NCBI GenBank assembly: GCA_013398615.1
Contig: VZSR01003807.1
Coordinates: 36,520,295-36,584,294, forward strand
Direction: 5' to 3'
Length of the DNA: 64,000 bases
DNA from: Brachypodius melanocephalos
Taxonomy: Eukaryota; Chordata; Aves; Passeriformes; Pycnonotidae
Shown: positions 11,806 through 24,651 of the stretch, in pieces
How the letters are laid out: each line of letters starts with the position of its first letter
How positions within the stretch are numbered: position 1 is the first letter of the stretch
The notes under the pieces: model-generated
Databases searched by the model: none
What the model saw: only the letters and a program-made list of their open reading frames with translations
What the model was told of the DNA's origin: nothing
Translations under genes and position numbers: made by a program

Positions 11806-12101
11806 TTTTGGATTTCAATGATCCCTTCAGTACTGAAGTTAAGCCAAGAATCCTGCTCATGGGATTGAGAAGAAGTGGAAAGTCTTCCATTCAGAAAGTT
11901 GTCTTTCACAAAATGTCGCCGAATGAGACTCTCTTCTTGGAGAGCACAAACAAGATCTGCAGAGAGGATGTTTCCAACAGCTCCTTTGTCAACTTTCAGA
12001 TATGGGATTTTCCTGGGCAAATTGACTTCTTTGACCCTACGTTTGATTATGAGATGATTTTCAGAGGCACTGGAGCACTCATATTTGTTATTGATTCTCA
12101 G
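11806..12101 (+). CDS. RRAGD: RRAGD exon 2
   Basis: The acceptor TTCAG ends at 11805 and the donor CAG|GTAAAA begins at 12102. The first two bases complete a Val codon begun in exon 1 (phase 1); the other 294 encode 98 residues, starting [19 protein letters not shown]. It carries the P-loop and the WDFPGQ switch region and is almost identical to human RagD. Confidence 0.97.
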
Positions 12102-15100
12102 GTAAAAAAGAAGCTTTAAAGCTACTTTTTTCTTTTCTTCCTTCAGCAATAGACAAATGAGTTGAAAAGCACAGTTTTTTTTCAAAGCAAATAAATAATC
12201 CACATCACAAATACACATTAAAAGAAGTTATTAAAACTTGAAGAGCTGCTTGGCTATTTTTCATCTCTCTCTGCAGTGTGTTCAGAAGTTAACTAATTTG
12301 TTTTAACATCTCAAGGTTCTTGCTCAGAATCCTAAGTGCTGACAGCATGAGATTGGTGCACATGCTGGATGTAGGCTCAGGCTTCTACTTATAAAACATT
12401 ATAAAAATCAAGCTGTTGTTGAGCTGTAGTACTATCTAAAAGTAAGTATAATAAAATTTAATATATGTATTTAAACACTTTCCTAACTTGTAGCTCTCCT
12501 TTTTCCTTTATTAGGATGATTATATGGAAGCATTAGCTCGGCTGCATCTTACTGTGACCAGAGCCTATAAAGTGAATCCAGATATCAACTTTGAAATATT
12601 TATCCATAAAGTGGATGGTTTATCTGATGATCACAAGATTGAAACACAGAGGGATATTCACCAGAGGGCAAATGATGACCTTGCAGATGCTGGATTGGAG
12701 AAGATTCACCTCAGGTGAGAAAAGTTGCCGTGCAGAGAATGCTCAAAAGGAGAGCAGCTTATTTGACAAGTTACCATTTTCTGTCCTCCTGAAGTAGCGG
12801 GCAACATGCTTTTGATATATGAAGAAAAGGGACAATCAGAGATACTGCATTTGACCTGAGCCAAAGTATCCTATTTCTGATGCTGTCTTGAAGGGAAAGA
12901 TGGAGAGCTGCTTAATAACAGGTGGCAAACATGCCAGAATCCTGTCAGTTTTTGCTGCAGTTGCTGTCTTGAAATAAGTTGGCTTGGACAGTGACAACAA
13001 CCAGTAGAGTTCTAGGCAGTGGAGTGTATATGCCATGACATCACTTTTGCCTTTGAAAGCTCTCTGCCAGAGGGTCCCCTCTCAGTCACTCATCCTCACT
13101 GCTGCAGCCTGCTTGGAGTTGCTTGGGAAGACCTGTGCTGTATCTTTGCCTTGTGTCTTCTGGTAAAATGGGTTACTGTAGAAAATAGTGACAAGTAGTG
13201 GACTTTGCAGACTGGGAACCAGAGGACGTAAATTGTCATGGCTTTCTTAGCACCCTAAAGCCAAATACAAATAAATTAAAAAGAGAGGCCTGCTCCATGG
13301 ACATGCCAGCTCTTTAGCACTCTTAACTACTTGACTGCATTACTGCACTCATAAATGGGTCCACAACTTCCAAAAAGTAGATCACAACAGACTTAGTCAA
13401 TAATACTCCTCTCCTGAAATTCTGTAAGTATTTTTTTTAAGAATACCAGTATGGGGGTTGCATTAAAGAGTTCTACATCAAGTTCTAGATTTCAGTGTCT
13501 AGACTGGGGTTTTTTCAGTCTAGAGGTGGTCCTGTGCTTCAATCATATAATGACTTTTGATCACGGGAGGTAATTGCATTTAGTGTAGGCACTTACCATC
13601 TGACAATATTTTATTTCACTCGTATTATGAAAGGTACATCATGTTCACAGTGTGTGGCTAAAAGGAAAATGTGGTGACATTTTTTTCCAGCTTTTATCTG
13701 ACAAGCATATATGATCATTCTATATTTGAAGCATTTAGCAAAGTGGTACAGAAACTGATTCCACAGCTCCCAACACTGGAAAACCTGCTTAACATCTTTA
13801 TTTCAGTAAGTACTTACTATATCCTTTGTCTGTAGATCTGGCAATGTCCAACATGCATGTTCAGATACTCTGTTCATAGCCTTCTTAGAAATCATGAGCA
13901 ATGTGAACTCTCAGAGAAATTATCAGAACTTAGTTGAATGCACCTCCATGCAGCTTGGCCTTACCTCCATGTTTATTAAACAGCATTGACAAGCTGCTGA
14001 GATACTCATAGCATTTCCTGAGTCATATAAAGTGGGTTAGCAGCCGTCACTTTTCTGCTCATAACATGAGTCTGAATGTTGCAAAAGTCAATGCTGCGTG
14101 TATTTGTTTAAGTTGCCCTTAAAACTTGTATGAATGAATATTTGAAGGAATATAATCTAGTCTGACCTCATATGGGGAGCTGTCTGTAGTGCTTCCCAGA
14201 ATTAATTTTACTTTGTATCAGAAGTTTACCAAGCTTAAGAAAATCTTATGTCGTGAAATCTTTCAATGTAGAATCCACGACAACTTTCACCACTTCCATA
14301 GTTACTCCGAAGGCCAGTTAGGGAGTTTTGTATATCTAGTGGAAGAGATTATCACTGTGGAAGATTTCTCACTCCACTCTTCCTGTATGTCTGATCTCTT
14401 CCTTTCCTTTGTACTGGTTCTGACACTCACCTGTTCCCTCATGGGATTACTATACCATGCACTTATGCACTGTTTAATTTAGTTAAAAATAGATGATGGA
14501 GGCATCCAACATGCTCTTGTTCTGACACAAGCTAAGAGATGGAAACATGGGGCAGTGAGCAAAGGGGAGCACAGTGAAAAGGGGAACCTCCCTATTTTAG
14601 TGGTCGTAGTGGCTCTGAAAACTGCACCCTTTCTCACAGTATTCTAATTTTGCACTTGGCATCTAGCACTAATTTCTGAAGCTTCAATTTCCAAGCAAGA
14701 TACATTGTTGTGTCTTTGTGATTTCGATATAAGAAATTATTTAACATCATTCAACAGCCTGTAAGATAAAATTAAACTTAATGGTTTCTCAGAGTTAAAA
14801 TGGAGAGAGATAAAAGTTGGATGTGAAAGGGAAAGCTAGGAATAGAGGGAGATCACTCCAAAACTTATTCTATTATTATTAAACAGCATATTTATACTGT
14901 TTGATAATGAATAGTTTGCTACGAAAATCTGTTTCTTCCAAAACAGCTGGACTGTATACCAGTTATTATCATGTAGTCTCAAAACTCCACAACAGAAAGG
15001 TAATGAAGAAATGGTGGCAACAATTCTAGGGTACTTAGTGGTTTTGGCACATGGCCTTACAGAGAAAGCTGGCTGAATAATAGTCTTCCTTGTGCCAGAG

Positions 15101-18100
15101 TCACTCCAGTCACTCATTTTAAGTCAGATCTTTGTATGGAGTCTCCTCACTGTTTGGAGCTGGTGAAGGGTTTGTACAGAATCTCCACCTGAACTGAGCG
15201 CAAGCAGCTTCCTGAATGACTGGTGACAGTTGCTCATGTGTCTGGAACACTCAGCTCCAATCACACCTAGAATATCAGGTATAGTTTGTAAGGAAGAACA
15301 AGTACTTCAAATAAACGGGAAGTCCAGAAAATGAGGGAGGTGTGCTATCTCCCGTGTTCAATATGGAAAAGAGTCTCAGACTGTTTCTTTGCTGCAGTTT
15401 CTTAGTGACCTAGGGCCATGTGTAGCTGCATCACCATGTCCTTGCTGTCCATACTGCTGTAGAAACAGCAGCATGCTTTGCTGTTTTTACAAGTATTTTC
15501 TGTTTGCAGACAGAGAGACTCAGAATTACTATTTGCAACCACAGGAAGATTAAACAACATTGTCCTTCATACAATTAATTAGGGGGTGCCTCTTTACCTT
15601 GGCAACTTAGTAACAACAATTTTTGGCATGGATTTTGGTACGCTTTACCTCAGGAAGGCAATGTGTTGGATATGAGGGTGTGGGTGTATTAGTATTCCAC
15701 TTTTGGTTTTGCAGCAGCATTCATTAGGAAGTGCTTTCATTTATGCCACGGAGACTTCCAGCACAAAAAGCTGACAATTACAAAAATAGATCTGCAATCG
15801 CTCTTAACTTCACAGTAGGTTTTTGCCCAAGTTTATAACGCCACAGTGTGTGAGCATGTTTGAGGAACCATCAGTGTGATAATACTGCTTCTGCATTCTT
15901 TAATGTAATTGCTTGTAAGTTATTAAATAACTGGCACTCAAAATCCACATTACTCTTACCTAACACACTTACCAGCTTCATATAGAAGGATGCTTGTTTC
16001 TTAATTACTGTGGCCTTAACAACCAATCAAGTTGTGTGACATGGGAAACTGAATTTTCATTTGAGGGTTGTTTGTTTTGTTTTGAGGGATACTAAAAAGT
16101 CTGTATTAAAACAAACAATTATTATAGTATAAATAAAATTATGTACAATTTTGATAATTTAATGATTTAAATTTTGTAATCTCCAAATGTCATGCTTAAA
16201 ATTAATTCATGACATCTGCTGTGTGATGTAAGACATGTTTAAATGATTGTCCAGAATTCATTACTAACTGGATACGACTGGCAATATCCTCTTAAGTTCT
16301 TTTGAGGGTCGCTTTTCAGGGCTGAATTCTGGCTTACTTTCATACATTAAAGACAGAAAGAGACAGGCTTGCTTATCTATCCTAGCAATTGGAGGGATAC
16401 TACCACTTTTACTGAACCTATTCTATTTAAGGAGTAGAAACTGTCTTCTACATCATCACACCCCAAACAGTGTACCTCATGGATTTTACCCATACAAAAT
16501 AAAATCTCATATTCATTGCAGATTTTTCACAATGACTCTCTTGGTTCAGATTAACTATGGAATATTCTTACATCGATTCAGAGTGCTTTTAGCACATGTT
16601 GCATCTTCTCTGCAGACTGTAGGGTTGTGTCAGAGAGAACTGGTGGTTATTCAGACCCTGCTCTCATTTAATCGATGTCAGCCTTTCATTCAGTAAGGAA
16701 CCCACCAGTTCTAGTAACAGAAACAGTTGATTTCTTATTGTCATTTTCCTTAAGCATTAATGATGTAATGTCTCTTTGAATAGTACTTTTTATCCACCTT
16801 TTCATGTTTTTTTATGACTTGTTATTATTGTTTCTACCATTTCTGTTTGGGTTTTTTTGTAGCTAGGGGTAGCGGGTGGGGATGGGGTGTTGAGTAGTTC
16901 CCCCACAAAAATTCTGGGAAATCTTTTGATTTTTGGTCCCAGTTGTATTAAAAACCCTGGCAAATGAAATATTTGAAGGCATGTGGGTAAATTTAGTGGT
17001 TACTACTTCTGGCAGTCCATCCTACCATTTCACAGGTTTCTGTCGCCATACAAAGTTCTGAAGAAGCAAATATGTGCAGTTTCTCAGCAGGTCCCACCAC
17101 AATGGATCAGTTGCAATTGAAAACAAGCATAGTTTATGTTAAGAGACCGATTTCTGCCCTTAACCAGCAGGTATAACTGCAAATGTCTCAAGACATTCAC
17201 AACAAACCTTCAGAAAACTTTCTGAACTCTCACTGCAAGTACAGGCAGGCTGCAGCACCTGGAGCTCTGAGATGAAAAAATCACTTCTCATTGTTAAATG
17301 TTACTGTATTGTCACTGGCATCTTAATAATTTAAAGTGCATCTTACCTGTACAACTGAAATTGTTGCTGTGTCTCTCTTTATGTAATACAAAACTTCGTA
17401 ATTGACTTACACTGCAGGGCTTCTTTCAGTTTCAGCTTCTGTCTGAAATTACTTGTATTTTCCAATACAATTTTGGCAATGAATTACAGCTATGTACTTA
17501 CATGATATTTCAAGAGAGTCTTGTAATTCATCTTATTTGACAGGATCTGTTGAACTGTGTAAGGTGCTATCATAATTACTGTTTAAAAAGTAAAATTACA
17601 AAACTCCCATATGTGGCCAGAACAACCAGCATAAATATGCATACATTTTTGTTCTTTGTACTTGAAGAACACAGACTCATGGAACCCTGTAGGCTGAAAG
17701 GGACCTTTAGAGGTCAGCTGCTGCTCAGAGTCAGGCCAGTCACACCAAGTTGGTTATGGCTGGGTCCAGTTCAGCTGTGTGCATTTGGAAGGATAGAAAC
17801 GCTACAAACTCTCAGGTCAGCATGCTCCAAATCTTTCACCACTCTTATGTTAATGGTTTTTTTCTTGTATCAAGTCAGAATTCCAGCCTGTGCCTTTTGG
17901 CTTCTGTCTTTCAACATTGTATCTCTGAGAAGAGTTTGGCTTTGTCTTCTCTGAACCCTTACATTAGGTATCTGTAGATAGCAATGAGTCTTCTTGAGGT
18001 TGCACAAAGCTACTTCTCTGAGACTCTGCTTGTACATCTTGTGCTTCAGCTCGTCCACCAAAGGTATCCACAGTGTATACTTTGTTTTGAATATTTTTTT

Positions 18101-21100
18101 ATTACTGACTTACTGAAATATGCCACTCAGAGAGTCTTTTCCATTATGAAATGCAAGAAATTCACCTTTATACTCTGTTATGAATGTTTGCAGCCTTAGC
18201 TCTGTGTGCAGTGATGGAAGAATGACACCTCTTTAAGAAGAAAATGCCCAAAATACTGCTGGCCATTGTTGAATAGCATATCTAGTGTTGGAAATTTTTC
18301 TCCCTATTTCAGGAAACATGGAAAACTGGAGAGTCACTTTAGTTACTTAACTGTGTGGTAAATAGTTGACTTAGAAAAGAAGGAAGAAAAAATGGAAAAG
18401 TTCTGTAACTGTACAAAAGAAGCTGAATCTATTAAAACTTGTTAGGGATTTTTAGTGTGGTTTTTAGTGGTTACAGAACTACTGTGGCAGCAGTCCCAAA
18501 GCATGTTAAAATGGGAATCCCATATATGGAGACAGTTCAGTTGGATGGAGAAAGTTGCTTCCCATATTCCCAATATGTCTTCCCATATTGATGGATAGTG
18601 AGGAGTATTTTATAGCTTGTGCTTTAACAATACTGGGAAATAGCCTTTTTTTCATGCTGGGACAGCTGTGCAGGTGTAATCCCTTGACATCAGCTAGTAA
18701 GGCTACTGTTTTCAGTTAAACAGTACACTTTTTTTTTTCCAGGAAGCAGAGGCTTATGGCAGTTTACCTTATCTACACAAAGAGTCAGAGCTAGCATTCC
18801 TGGCTAGCTTCTCAGAGTTGTGAATACAATACATCTCCAGTGTGGAGAGCGTCTTAATCAGCTTGGCAGCATGACAGGAACATAGCTGTCATCACTTTAG
18901 CAAGCCTTAGCATTTTAAACATGGCTTTAACCACCAGTGCTACATGAAACCTAAGGCACCATCAAAACACTGGTCTCTCTCCTGTGATCCTAAAAGATGT
19001 TCTGCTGCACCAGACACTAGAACAGCTACAGATTGAAATGAAAAAATGTCTTCATTTCCTTGAGAAATCAGTTCCTGAACAATATTGGCTTTGTCCATCA
19101 GTGTTTTCTTTCCTTTGCTTCTATCTTCTCTTATTGCCAGATAGAATAACTTTAGATTGCAGCTTTCTTTTATGTCTGTTGCTACAAATAAAACAGTAAA
19201 AGCTTGAATGAACTTGGAAGATTTTTCTGCTCCCCTCTTGCCCCCACCTCATTTTCCACTGAAAAGGAATGTAATCTCTCCAGGTGGAGAAGTTAGGGAG
19301 TGTGACTTGGCATTATGTCTGCTCAGAGGCAGAAACTGTTGAAGGTTTGTGAGGATTAAGGTTTGTGAGGATTATGGTTTGCTACAAATACAACAGTGCT
19401 GTATGTACAGTTCTTTCAAAAGGAGCTTGATTGCAATTTAATTTCCTTAGCCTCACTTTTTTGTATAACAGGCAAGTAAGGGAACAGAAACGCTTGGAGT
19501 TAATTTGAAAACGTGGATTCCACTTTATTTTTCTTTTTTTTTTCTTCTCTTGAATAGAATTCTGGGATTGAAAAAGCATTTTTATTTGATGTAGTCAGTA
19601 AGATCTATATTGCAACAGACAGCACTCCAGTGGATATGCAAACTTACGAGCTCTGCTGTGATATGATAGATGTTGTGATTGACATTTCTTGTATATATGG
19701 GTAAGTAAATTGTGAATGTTTTTCATAAAGCTGTGTACTGAGAATCTGAATAGGCTCAAGATTAGAGTGATGTGGGTATAAACAATAATGAGAATGGGTA
19801 ATTTGCCAGGACAGGGGAGGAGGAAACGGCTGGCTTCTGAGGGACTGATCCTTCCCAGCAACAAGCACTGCTCCCCGTCTAGTCTCTTCTGTGAGCATCT
19901 TCCTCTTTCTATGCTAATAATTTTATTTGGAGGAAGAAGTGAAAAGAAACCAACCTAAAATAAAAGGAAACATCATGTTTTTGTTCCCTAGGGATGAAAT
20001 CAACAGAAGGATGCCTCCTGTTTTAAAAAGAAGTGGGGCCATATTTAGTTTTATTTAGTAGCCAGTGGCCTCTAATAGCCTCAGAGAGTTGTTTCACTCT
20101 CACTTCCATTCTCTGTCCCCTTTTCTTTACAAAAGAAAGAAAAAAAAACTTTCTGGGTTTTTTTTTTTTGTTTGTTTGTTTTTTTGGTTTGTTTTTTTTT
20201 TTTTTTTTTCAGTTTTCCCTTCTTGTACTAATGTACAAGTGCAAGTGGAAGTCTCCTGGGCCGGCATGGGCATCTTCTTTCAAGTTATATGTTCAATGGC
20301 TTGGCCCTTGGCCAAATGTAATGCCAGCCATTCCAGGGAAAGGCAGGGGCATATTAAGAATTAGTGCATTAAGATGCTTACACTTGGAGGCCAATGCACA
20401 ACATGCTTAGGGAGTGGTAGGCTGGGATAGCTTTGCACTTGTACCCACTGACAGACTTCTTGCACTCTTGGAGAAGGTACAAGAGAGAGTCCTGGTGCAG
20501 AAGGACTTATGTGCAGTAAGCAATGGAACAATAAACTATTGAACACTTAACCTAAAATCTCTGAAGTTTATATATACTACCAGGTGTTTCAGATTTTGGA
20601 GTTATCATTTCAGTAACTGTGTAAGAGCTTGTTTTACAGAGATAAAAAATAAAGGATGCTGACTTTCGTAAAGAGAAGGATTCTGCTGTGTAGTTCAAAA
20701 GAGTGTGCATTTAATCATTATGTGGACAACACCACTTGTGGGGCTCTTTATTTACAAAATATCATTCTGCCAGTGTCGTTGTGTAGCCATTTAGCATTTA
20801 TCACCAGATATCTGCTTGCCAATTTTTAGCTACAGACTAAAGACATGATACTACAATTCATTTCTTGTCCTCTGTTCCTGGAGCATCTGTGGAACTTGCC
20901 ACTTTAATATGTTATTGAGACTAATTGTTCTGGGAGGTTGGTGGTAACTATCCATTTAACAATATCTGTATGTGCATTCAGGAATGAGGATAAAATTACA
21001 GTGTTACAATGTACAAAAACATAATACAGTGATCATCATGACTCAGCATATGTGAATGAGAAATCTCTTTTCATAATACAATGTTGCAAAAGCCAACATA

Positions 21101-23707
21101 ACATGAGGAAAGTCTCATGATGTCTTAAGCTATCAGTCAGCTGCTACTGCTCAAGCAAGGTTATTGGGTTTGGAGTTATCAGTAAAGACCTACTGTTTCA
21201 CATGTTTATGGTAAGTCATAATAAAAAGCACCGATTAAACGAAAAGCAGCCTTGTGGTAAATGGGTGGTAACTTACAGAGGAAAAAATAGGGCTCCAGTT
21301 CAGGCACTTGGCAATCAAACAATCTGATTTCTTGCCCCAGATCTAAGGTTTGGTGTGTGATGGGATAAACAGTTTGTCTCTTTATCTTCTTAGTTTACGT
21401 AGTGTGTAGTATGAAGAAGAGTCTCCCTGAAAGATTAAAATGAAGATTTCATGAAGTTTGAGATTCTTTGGTGAGAGAAGCAATGTCTCAGTACTTTTTT
21501 TAGCTAATCTGGTGTCTTATATTTTCTTGTTTGTTTGTTTGAATATTGTTCTTTAGGCTTAAAGATGATGGCACTGGAACTCCTTATGACAAAGAATCAA
21601 TGGCAATCATAAAACTGAATAATACAACTGTCCTTTATTTAAAAGAGGTGACAAAATTCCTTGCTCTTGTTTGTTTTGTCAGAGAAGAAAGCTTTGAGAG
21701 AAAAGGTATTTCCCCCTTTTCTTGTATTGCATTGATTTTCCCTTATATTAGTAAGTTAATGAATAACTGAGGTTGTTATTAGCTGATAACAGTTTCTAAC
21801 TGTATCATAAATACTAAGGTAAGTACAGCTTGATACAGCTTACATACTTTTAAAGGGATGAAAGTACTCACGCAGGCATTGAGATGGGATGAAATCATAA
21901 ACCTATTTGATAACGTTCTGATATGAAAGCACTTGAAAGTTTACATCCGATACAATAAAGCTCCACCTGCAACTGTAGACTGTTAGTTTGTCTTGACTGA
22001 CACTGACTTGTAGCTGTTGACACCAGGATACACATTTGGAATGGCTTGCCTGCAATAACCAAGGGAAAAGTTTTGAAACTGACTCATAGAATGTTCTTGC
22101 TTTTCTTATATCCGAAGGGAAGCTTTTGAAAAATTGCATATTTAGGACCTAGTCGTATTTAGGAGTGCTTTAATATTTTACAGTTAAAGTGCATAAAATC
22201 TCTTTGTTATCTTTTTGACCCTGGTCAAAGTCAATGCTGAACCCTTAGTTCATAATCTTTCTGCTCACTCAGCAGCAGAAGAGCAAGCTGTCATCTGGGC
22301 TTGTGTGCCCCATCTTGTGATAGTAATTTCACCAGTGCTGGTGTGTTTGTGAATGCAGCACTTGTGCTGGGCTGTTTGACAGCCTTTTGAGCTTTCTATA
22401 GAACTTAAACTGGTCAGATGGCTCTTCCAAACCACTACCACCTTTATTGCATATGAATGTTGGATGCAGTCACTTTCTGTTGTACACATAAAAGGTGTTA
22501 CTTCTGCATACTTACTAACAGCACTGTTTCAGAAAGAATAAACATCCATTAGAGTTTGTCCATAACTGCGTGAGGTTGTTGTGTCTGCTTAGTTGGGACG
22601 ATTGGTAGCCTGCACTCTTCTGCAGTACGTTTCTGATATTATAATACAGATGAGCTTTTTGTGCTTCATGAATTCCAAGTAATATTTTGTATGAACTGTA
22701 GGGAGACAGAAAACAATTCCTGGGAAGAAAAAACAAAGTGCAACATGGTGGATTTAAACCACTTAAAAATATGTATCTCCTGTTAGGGAAATTGAAGTAG
22801 AAAATGCTGCAGAGTTAAGAAAGCTTATGGCATTAACATCGAATGAGGTCATGAGCTCAGTACCAAAATTCTGAAATCATATTGTGGTATTACAGAATTG
22901 TAGCACTCAGTAAATCTTCCAGTTGACTACCAATATGGCTTTACAGCTTTTCTGTGGGATCACATTCAGCCCACTGACATGGTAATCTGCCTATTATGTA
23001 AGTAGCTAATCTAACAGCATGTCTATTGTGCTAGTTTTTAATTACAGTGTAAGATGAAATATAGCTGGCTGAGATTTGGTAATAGTTCTATCAAGTATCC
23101 ATTTCAAAGTTTATGTATTGTCAAAAAATGAACATTTCTTGATTAATAGATGCTACTTATTTTTTATCACAGTTACTCTGTAAAGCAGATTTCCAAAATG
23201 ACACCATATTTTATGAAAGGTTTCAGTTTTTCTTCTACCATACTGAGTACTTCTTCAAAGCCCTTTATTAAATTAAAGATCTGTTATCTGCCAATGAACT
23301 TCTATTTGTTTTCTCTTAAAACTTGCAAGTATATTTAATAGCAGACAGAGTATCAAACTGTAATGCTTACTGAATTATTTGTATTTATCAAATGTGCTTT
23401 TGCTTAGCATAGAAAGAATTCCTGGACAGTTCACTGAATATGACCTCCAGACAGGGAGTATGGTATTTCACTAAACACAGAATATAAGCAATGTTTTCAT
23501 TACCTTATTTATACGAATGTCTTTATTAATATGTAAAACATTTCTGTCTCTGTAGGATTAATAGACTACAATTTCCATTGTTTTCGAAAAGCCATACAAG
23601 AAGTTTTTGAAGTAAGAATGAAAGTAGTAAGATCTCGAAAACATCAAAGCCACCTACAAAAAAATAAAAGACCCACTCCCAATGGGACACCAAGAATGCC
23701 ACTGTAA
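11806..23707 (+). CDS. RRAGD: RRAGD, Ras-related GTP-binding protein D (exons 2-7; exon 1 missing)
   Basis: RagD is a lysosome-surface GTPase that pairs with RagA or RagB, docks on Ragulator and recruits mTORC1; RagC/D in the GDP state also present TFEB/MITF for phosphorylation, with FLCN-FNIP as the GAP. Six exons (11806-12101, 12515-12714, 13691-13805, 19558-19700, 21557-21705, 23556-23707) join in frame, all with GT-AG borders, to give 351 residues plus a stop. Human RagD is 400 residues; the missing start is the acidic first exon. Visible motifs: P-loop GLRRSGKSS (11862-11888), WDFPGQ (12003-12020) and HKVDGL in exon 3. Exons 4-7 cover the end of the G domain and the C-terminal dimerisation domain. 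NKICREDVS and the SQDDYM junction are RagD-like rather than RagC-like. It is probably a MiT/TFE target as in mammals, but the promoter is in the gap. It lies upstream of UBE2J1 on the same strand. Confidence 0.97.
12515..12714 (+). CDS. RRAGD: RRAGD exon 3
   Basis: The acceptor TTTATTAG ends at 12514 and the donor AG|GTGAGA begins at 12715. It encodes [14 protein letters not shown] through [11 protein letters not shown], which contains the guanine-specificity motif, to GLEKIHL, and leaves AG to make a Ser codon with exon 4. Confidence 0.97.
13691..13805 (+). CDS. RRAGD: RRAGD exon 4
   Basis: The acceptor TTTTTTCCAG ends at 13690 and the donor TCA|GTAAGT begins at 13806. It encodes [20 protein letters not shown] through LLNIFIS, the end of the G domain, in phase 0. 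Confidence 0.97.
17665..18090 (-). mobile_element. CR1 fragment, minus orientation
   Basis: The plus strand shows CTCATGGAACCCTGTAGGCT and AAAGGGACCTTTAGAGGTCA, then TCTCTGAGAAGAGTTTGGCT and a TTAGGTATCTGTAGATAGCA segment, all matching the reverse complement of the CR1 3' region. It is fairly diverged. The open frame 17550-17954 is largely this element. Confidence 0.8.
19344..19380. repeat. Short tandem duplication (GGTTTGTGAGGATTA x2)
   Basis: A GGTTTGTGAGGATTA unit is repeated twice with a partial third start (GGTTTG), in RRAGD intron 4 about 180 bp upstream of exon 5. Probably a local slippage event. Confidence 0.8.
19558..19700 (+). CDS. RRAGD: RRAGD exon 5
   Basis: The acceptor TTGAATAG ends at 19557 and the donor GG|GTAAGT begins at 19701. 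It encodes [20 protein letters not shown] through [10 protein letters not shown] and leaves GG of a Gly codon. This is the first part of the C-terminal roadblock-type domain. Confidence 0.97.
19701..21556. other. RRAGD: RRAGD intron 5
   Basis: 1.86 kb without recognised genes. It holds a T-rich low-complexity tract at about 20158-20209; the open frames over it are compositional. Confidence 0.85.
20158..20209. repeat. T-rich low-complexity tract
   Basis: Runs of T broken by single G residues (TTTG/TTTGG units) over about 50 bp, in intron 5. Simple repeat. Confidence 0.85.
21557..21705 (+). CDS. RRAGD: RRAGD exon 6
   Basis: The acceptor TTCTTTAG ends at 21556 and the donor G|GTATTT begins at 21706. 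It encodes [20 protein letters not shown] through [10 protein letters not shown], matching the RagD C-terminal domain with few substitutions. Confidence 0.97.
21706..23555. other. RRAGD: RRAGD intron 6
   Basis: 1.85 kb of AT-rich sequence. I see no repeat family, RNA gene or additional exon in it. Confidence 0.8.
23556..23707 (+). CDS. RRAGD: RRAGD exon 7 (terminal coding exon)
   Basis: The acceptor TCTGTAG ends at 23555. It encodes [20 protein letters not shown] and a basic tail ending NGTPRMPL, with TAA at 23705-23707. The tail differs from human RagD at several residues, as expected for this loosely conserved end. Confidence 0.97.
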
Positions 23708-24522
23708 CTGAGGTTTTCTGGTAATGTGGCAAGCAAAGTTTTCATGAAGTTGACGTGACTTCTGCATCTCATTGCACTGAGTGAAGAGGAAAACAAACAG
23801 GACTGATGTATTATATGAATTTTCCCTGAACGTTCAAAAAGCACTGTTTAAATATTTTTATCCAATCAGTTTTTTCATATAGTGAGCACTTTGAGCAAAA
23901 TGTTGTATATATAAACATTGAGGTGAGCACTTGTAAGAATTTTCTTAATATATGCTGTAAACCTTTTTCATGCCATATTAAGAAAAAACAGCTGTGACAG
24001 AAATACTGGGTACATAATTTGCACTTTTTCATGTTTTCTTTGTGGACTTGGACTTTGATAAACTTAGTTTTTATGGTGATTTTGATGCATGGTGTCAGGT
24101 AAAATGTATGCTGTAGTTTATTTACCTGCTACAATCAAATTGGTTAGTAAACAATTAAGAAAACTTGGTACAATGCCTTTTTAAATTTGTGACAGCTAAT
24201 ACCTAACATTCATACAGATCTAATTTCATATATTTTTCAATTTGTAAACTGAAGAATAATATTGAAGTATTACAGCAATAAGCACCTTACCAGGGATCGT
24301 AACTGGTAGGTAAATATTAGCTTTTATAAAACAGGCTTTTGGCCAAATTTCATCCAGAGTTCTCCTTAACACTGGTCATGCCCTCTCCTGGGTCTGGTTT
24401 TATTATTTACCTCAGCATATACCACTAAAATACCTTTCTATAAAGATGATTGTTTTGTAAAATGGCTCTATGTTGCACTGGTATTTTTATAAGGCTTCAG
24501 AGGAGTATGTTCTATCTGTACG

Positions 24523-24651
24523 GCTGGATTTACTTTGCTAAGTTTGTGTTGAGAGCCTGCACATGGCTGGATTTACATTGCTAAGTTTGTGTTGAGAGCC
24601 TGCACATGGCTGGATTTACATTGCTAAGTTTGTGTTGAGAGCCTGCACATG
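24523..24651. repeat. 43-bp tandem repeat, three copies
   Basis: Copies at 24523-24565, 24566-24608 and 24609-24651. Each begins GCTGGATTTAC and ends GAGCCTGCACATG. Copies 2 and 3 are identical and copy 1 differs by one base (CTTTGCTAAG against CATTGCTAAG), so the expansion is recent. Confidence 0.95.

Larger units (their letters stand above)
13806..19557. other. RRAGD: RRAGD intron 4
   Basis: A long AT-rich intron of 5.75 kb. It contains one minus-oriented CR1 copy (about 17665-18090). The rest shows no recognised exon, RNA gene or repeat family. The open frames at 14189-14482 and 18984-19199 are not supported by splice sites or similarity. Confidence 0.8.

Noticed and set aside
17550..17954. 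134-codon frame in RRAGD intron 4
   Set aside because: Mostly the reverse strand of a CR1 copy.
20033..20410. 125-codon frame in RRAGD intron 5
   Set aside because: Phe-rich translation of a T-rich simple tract.
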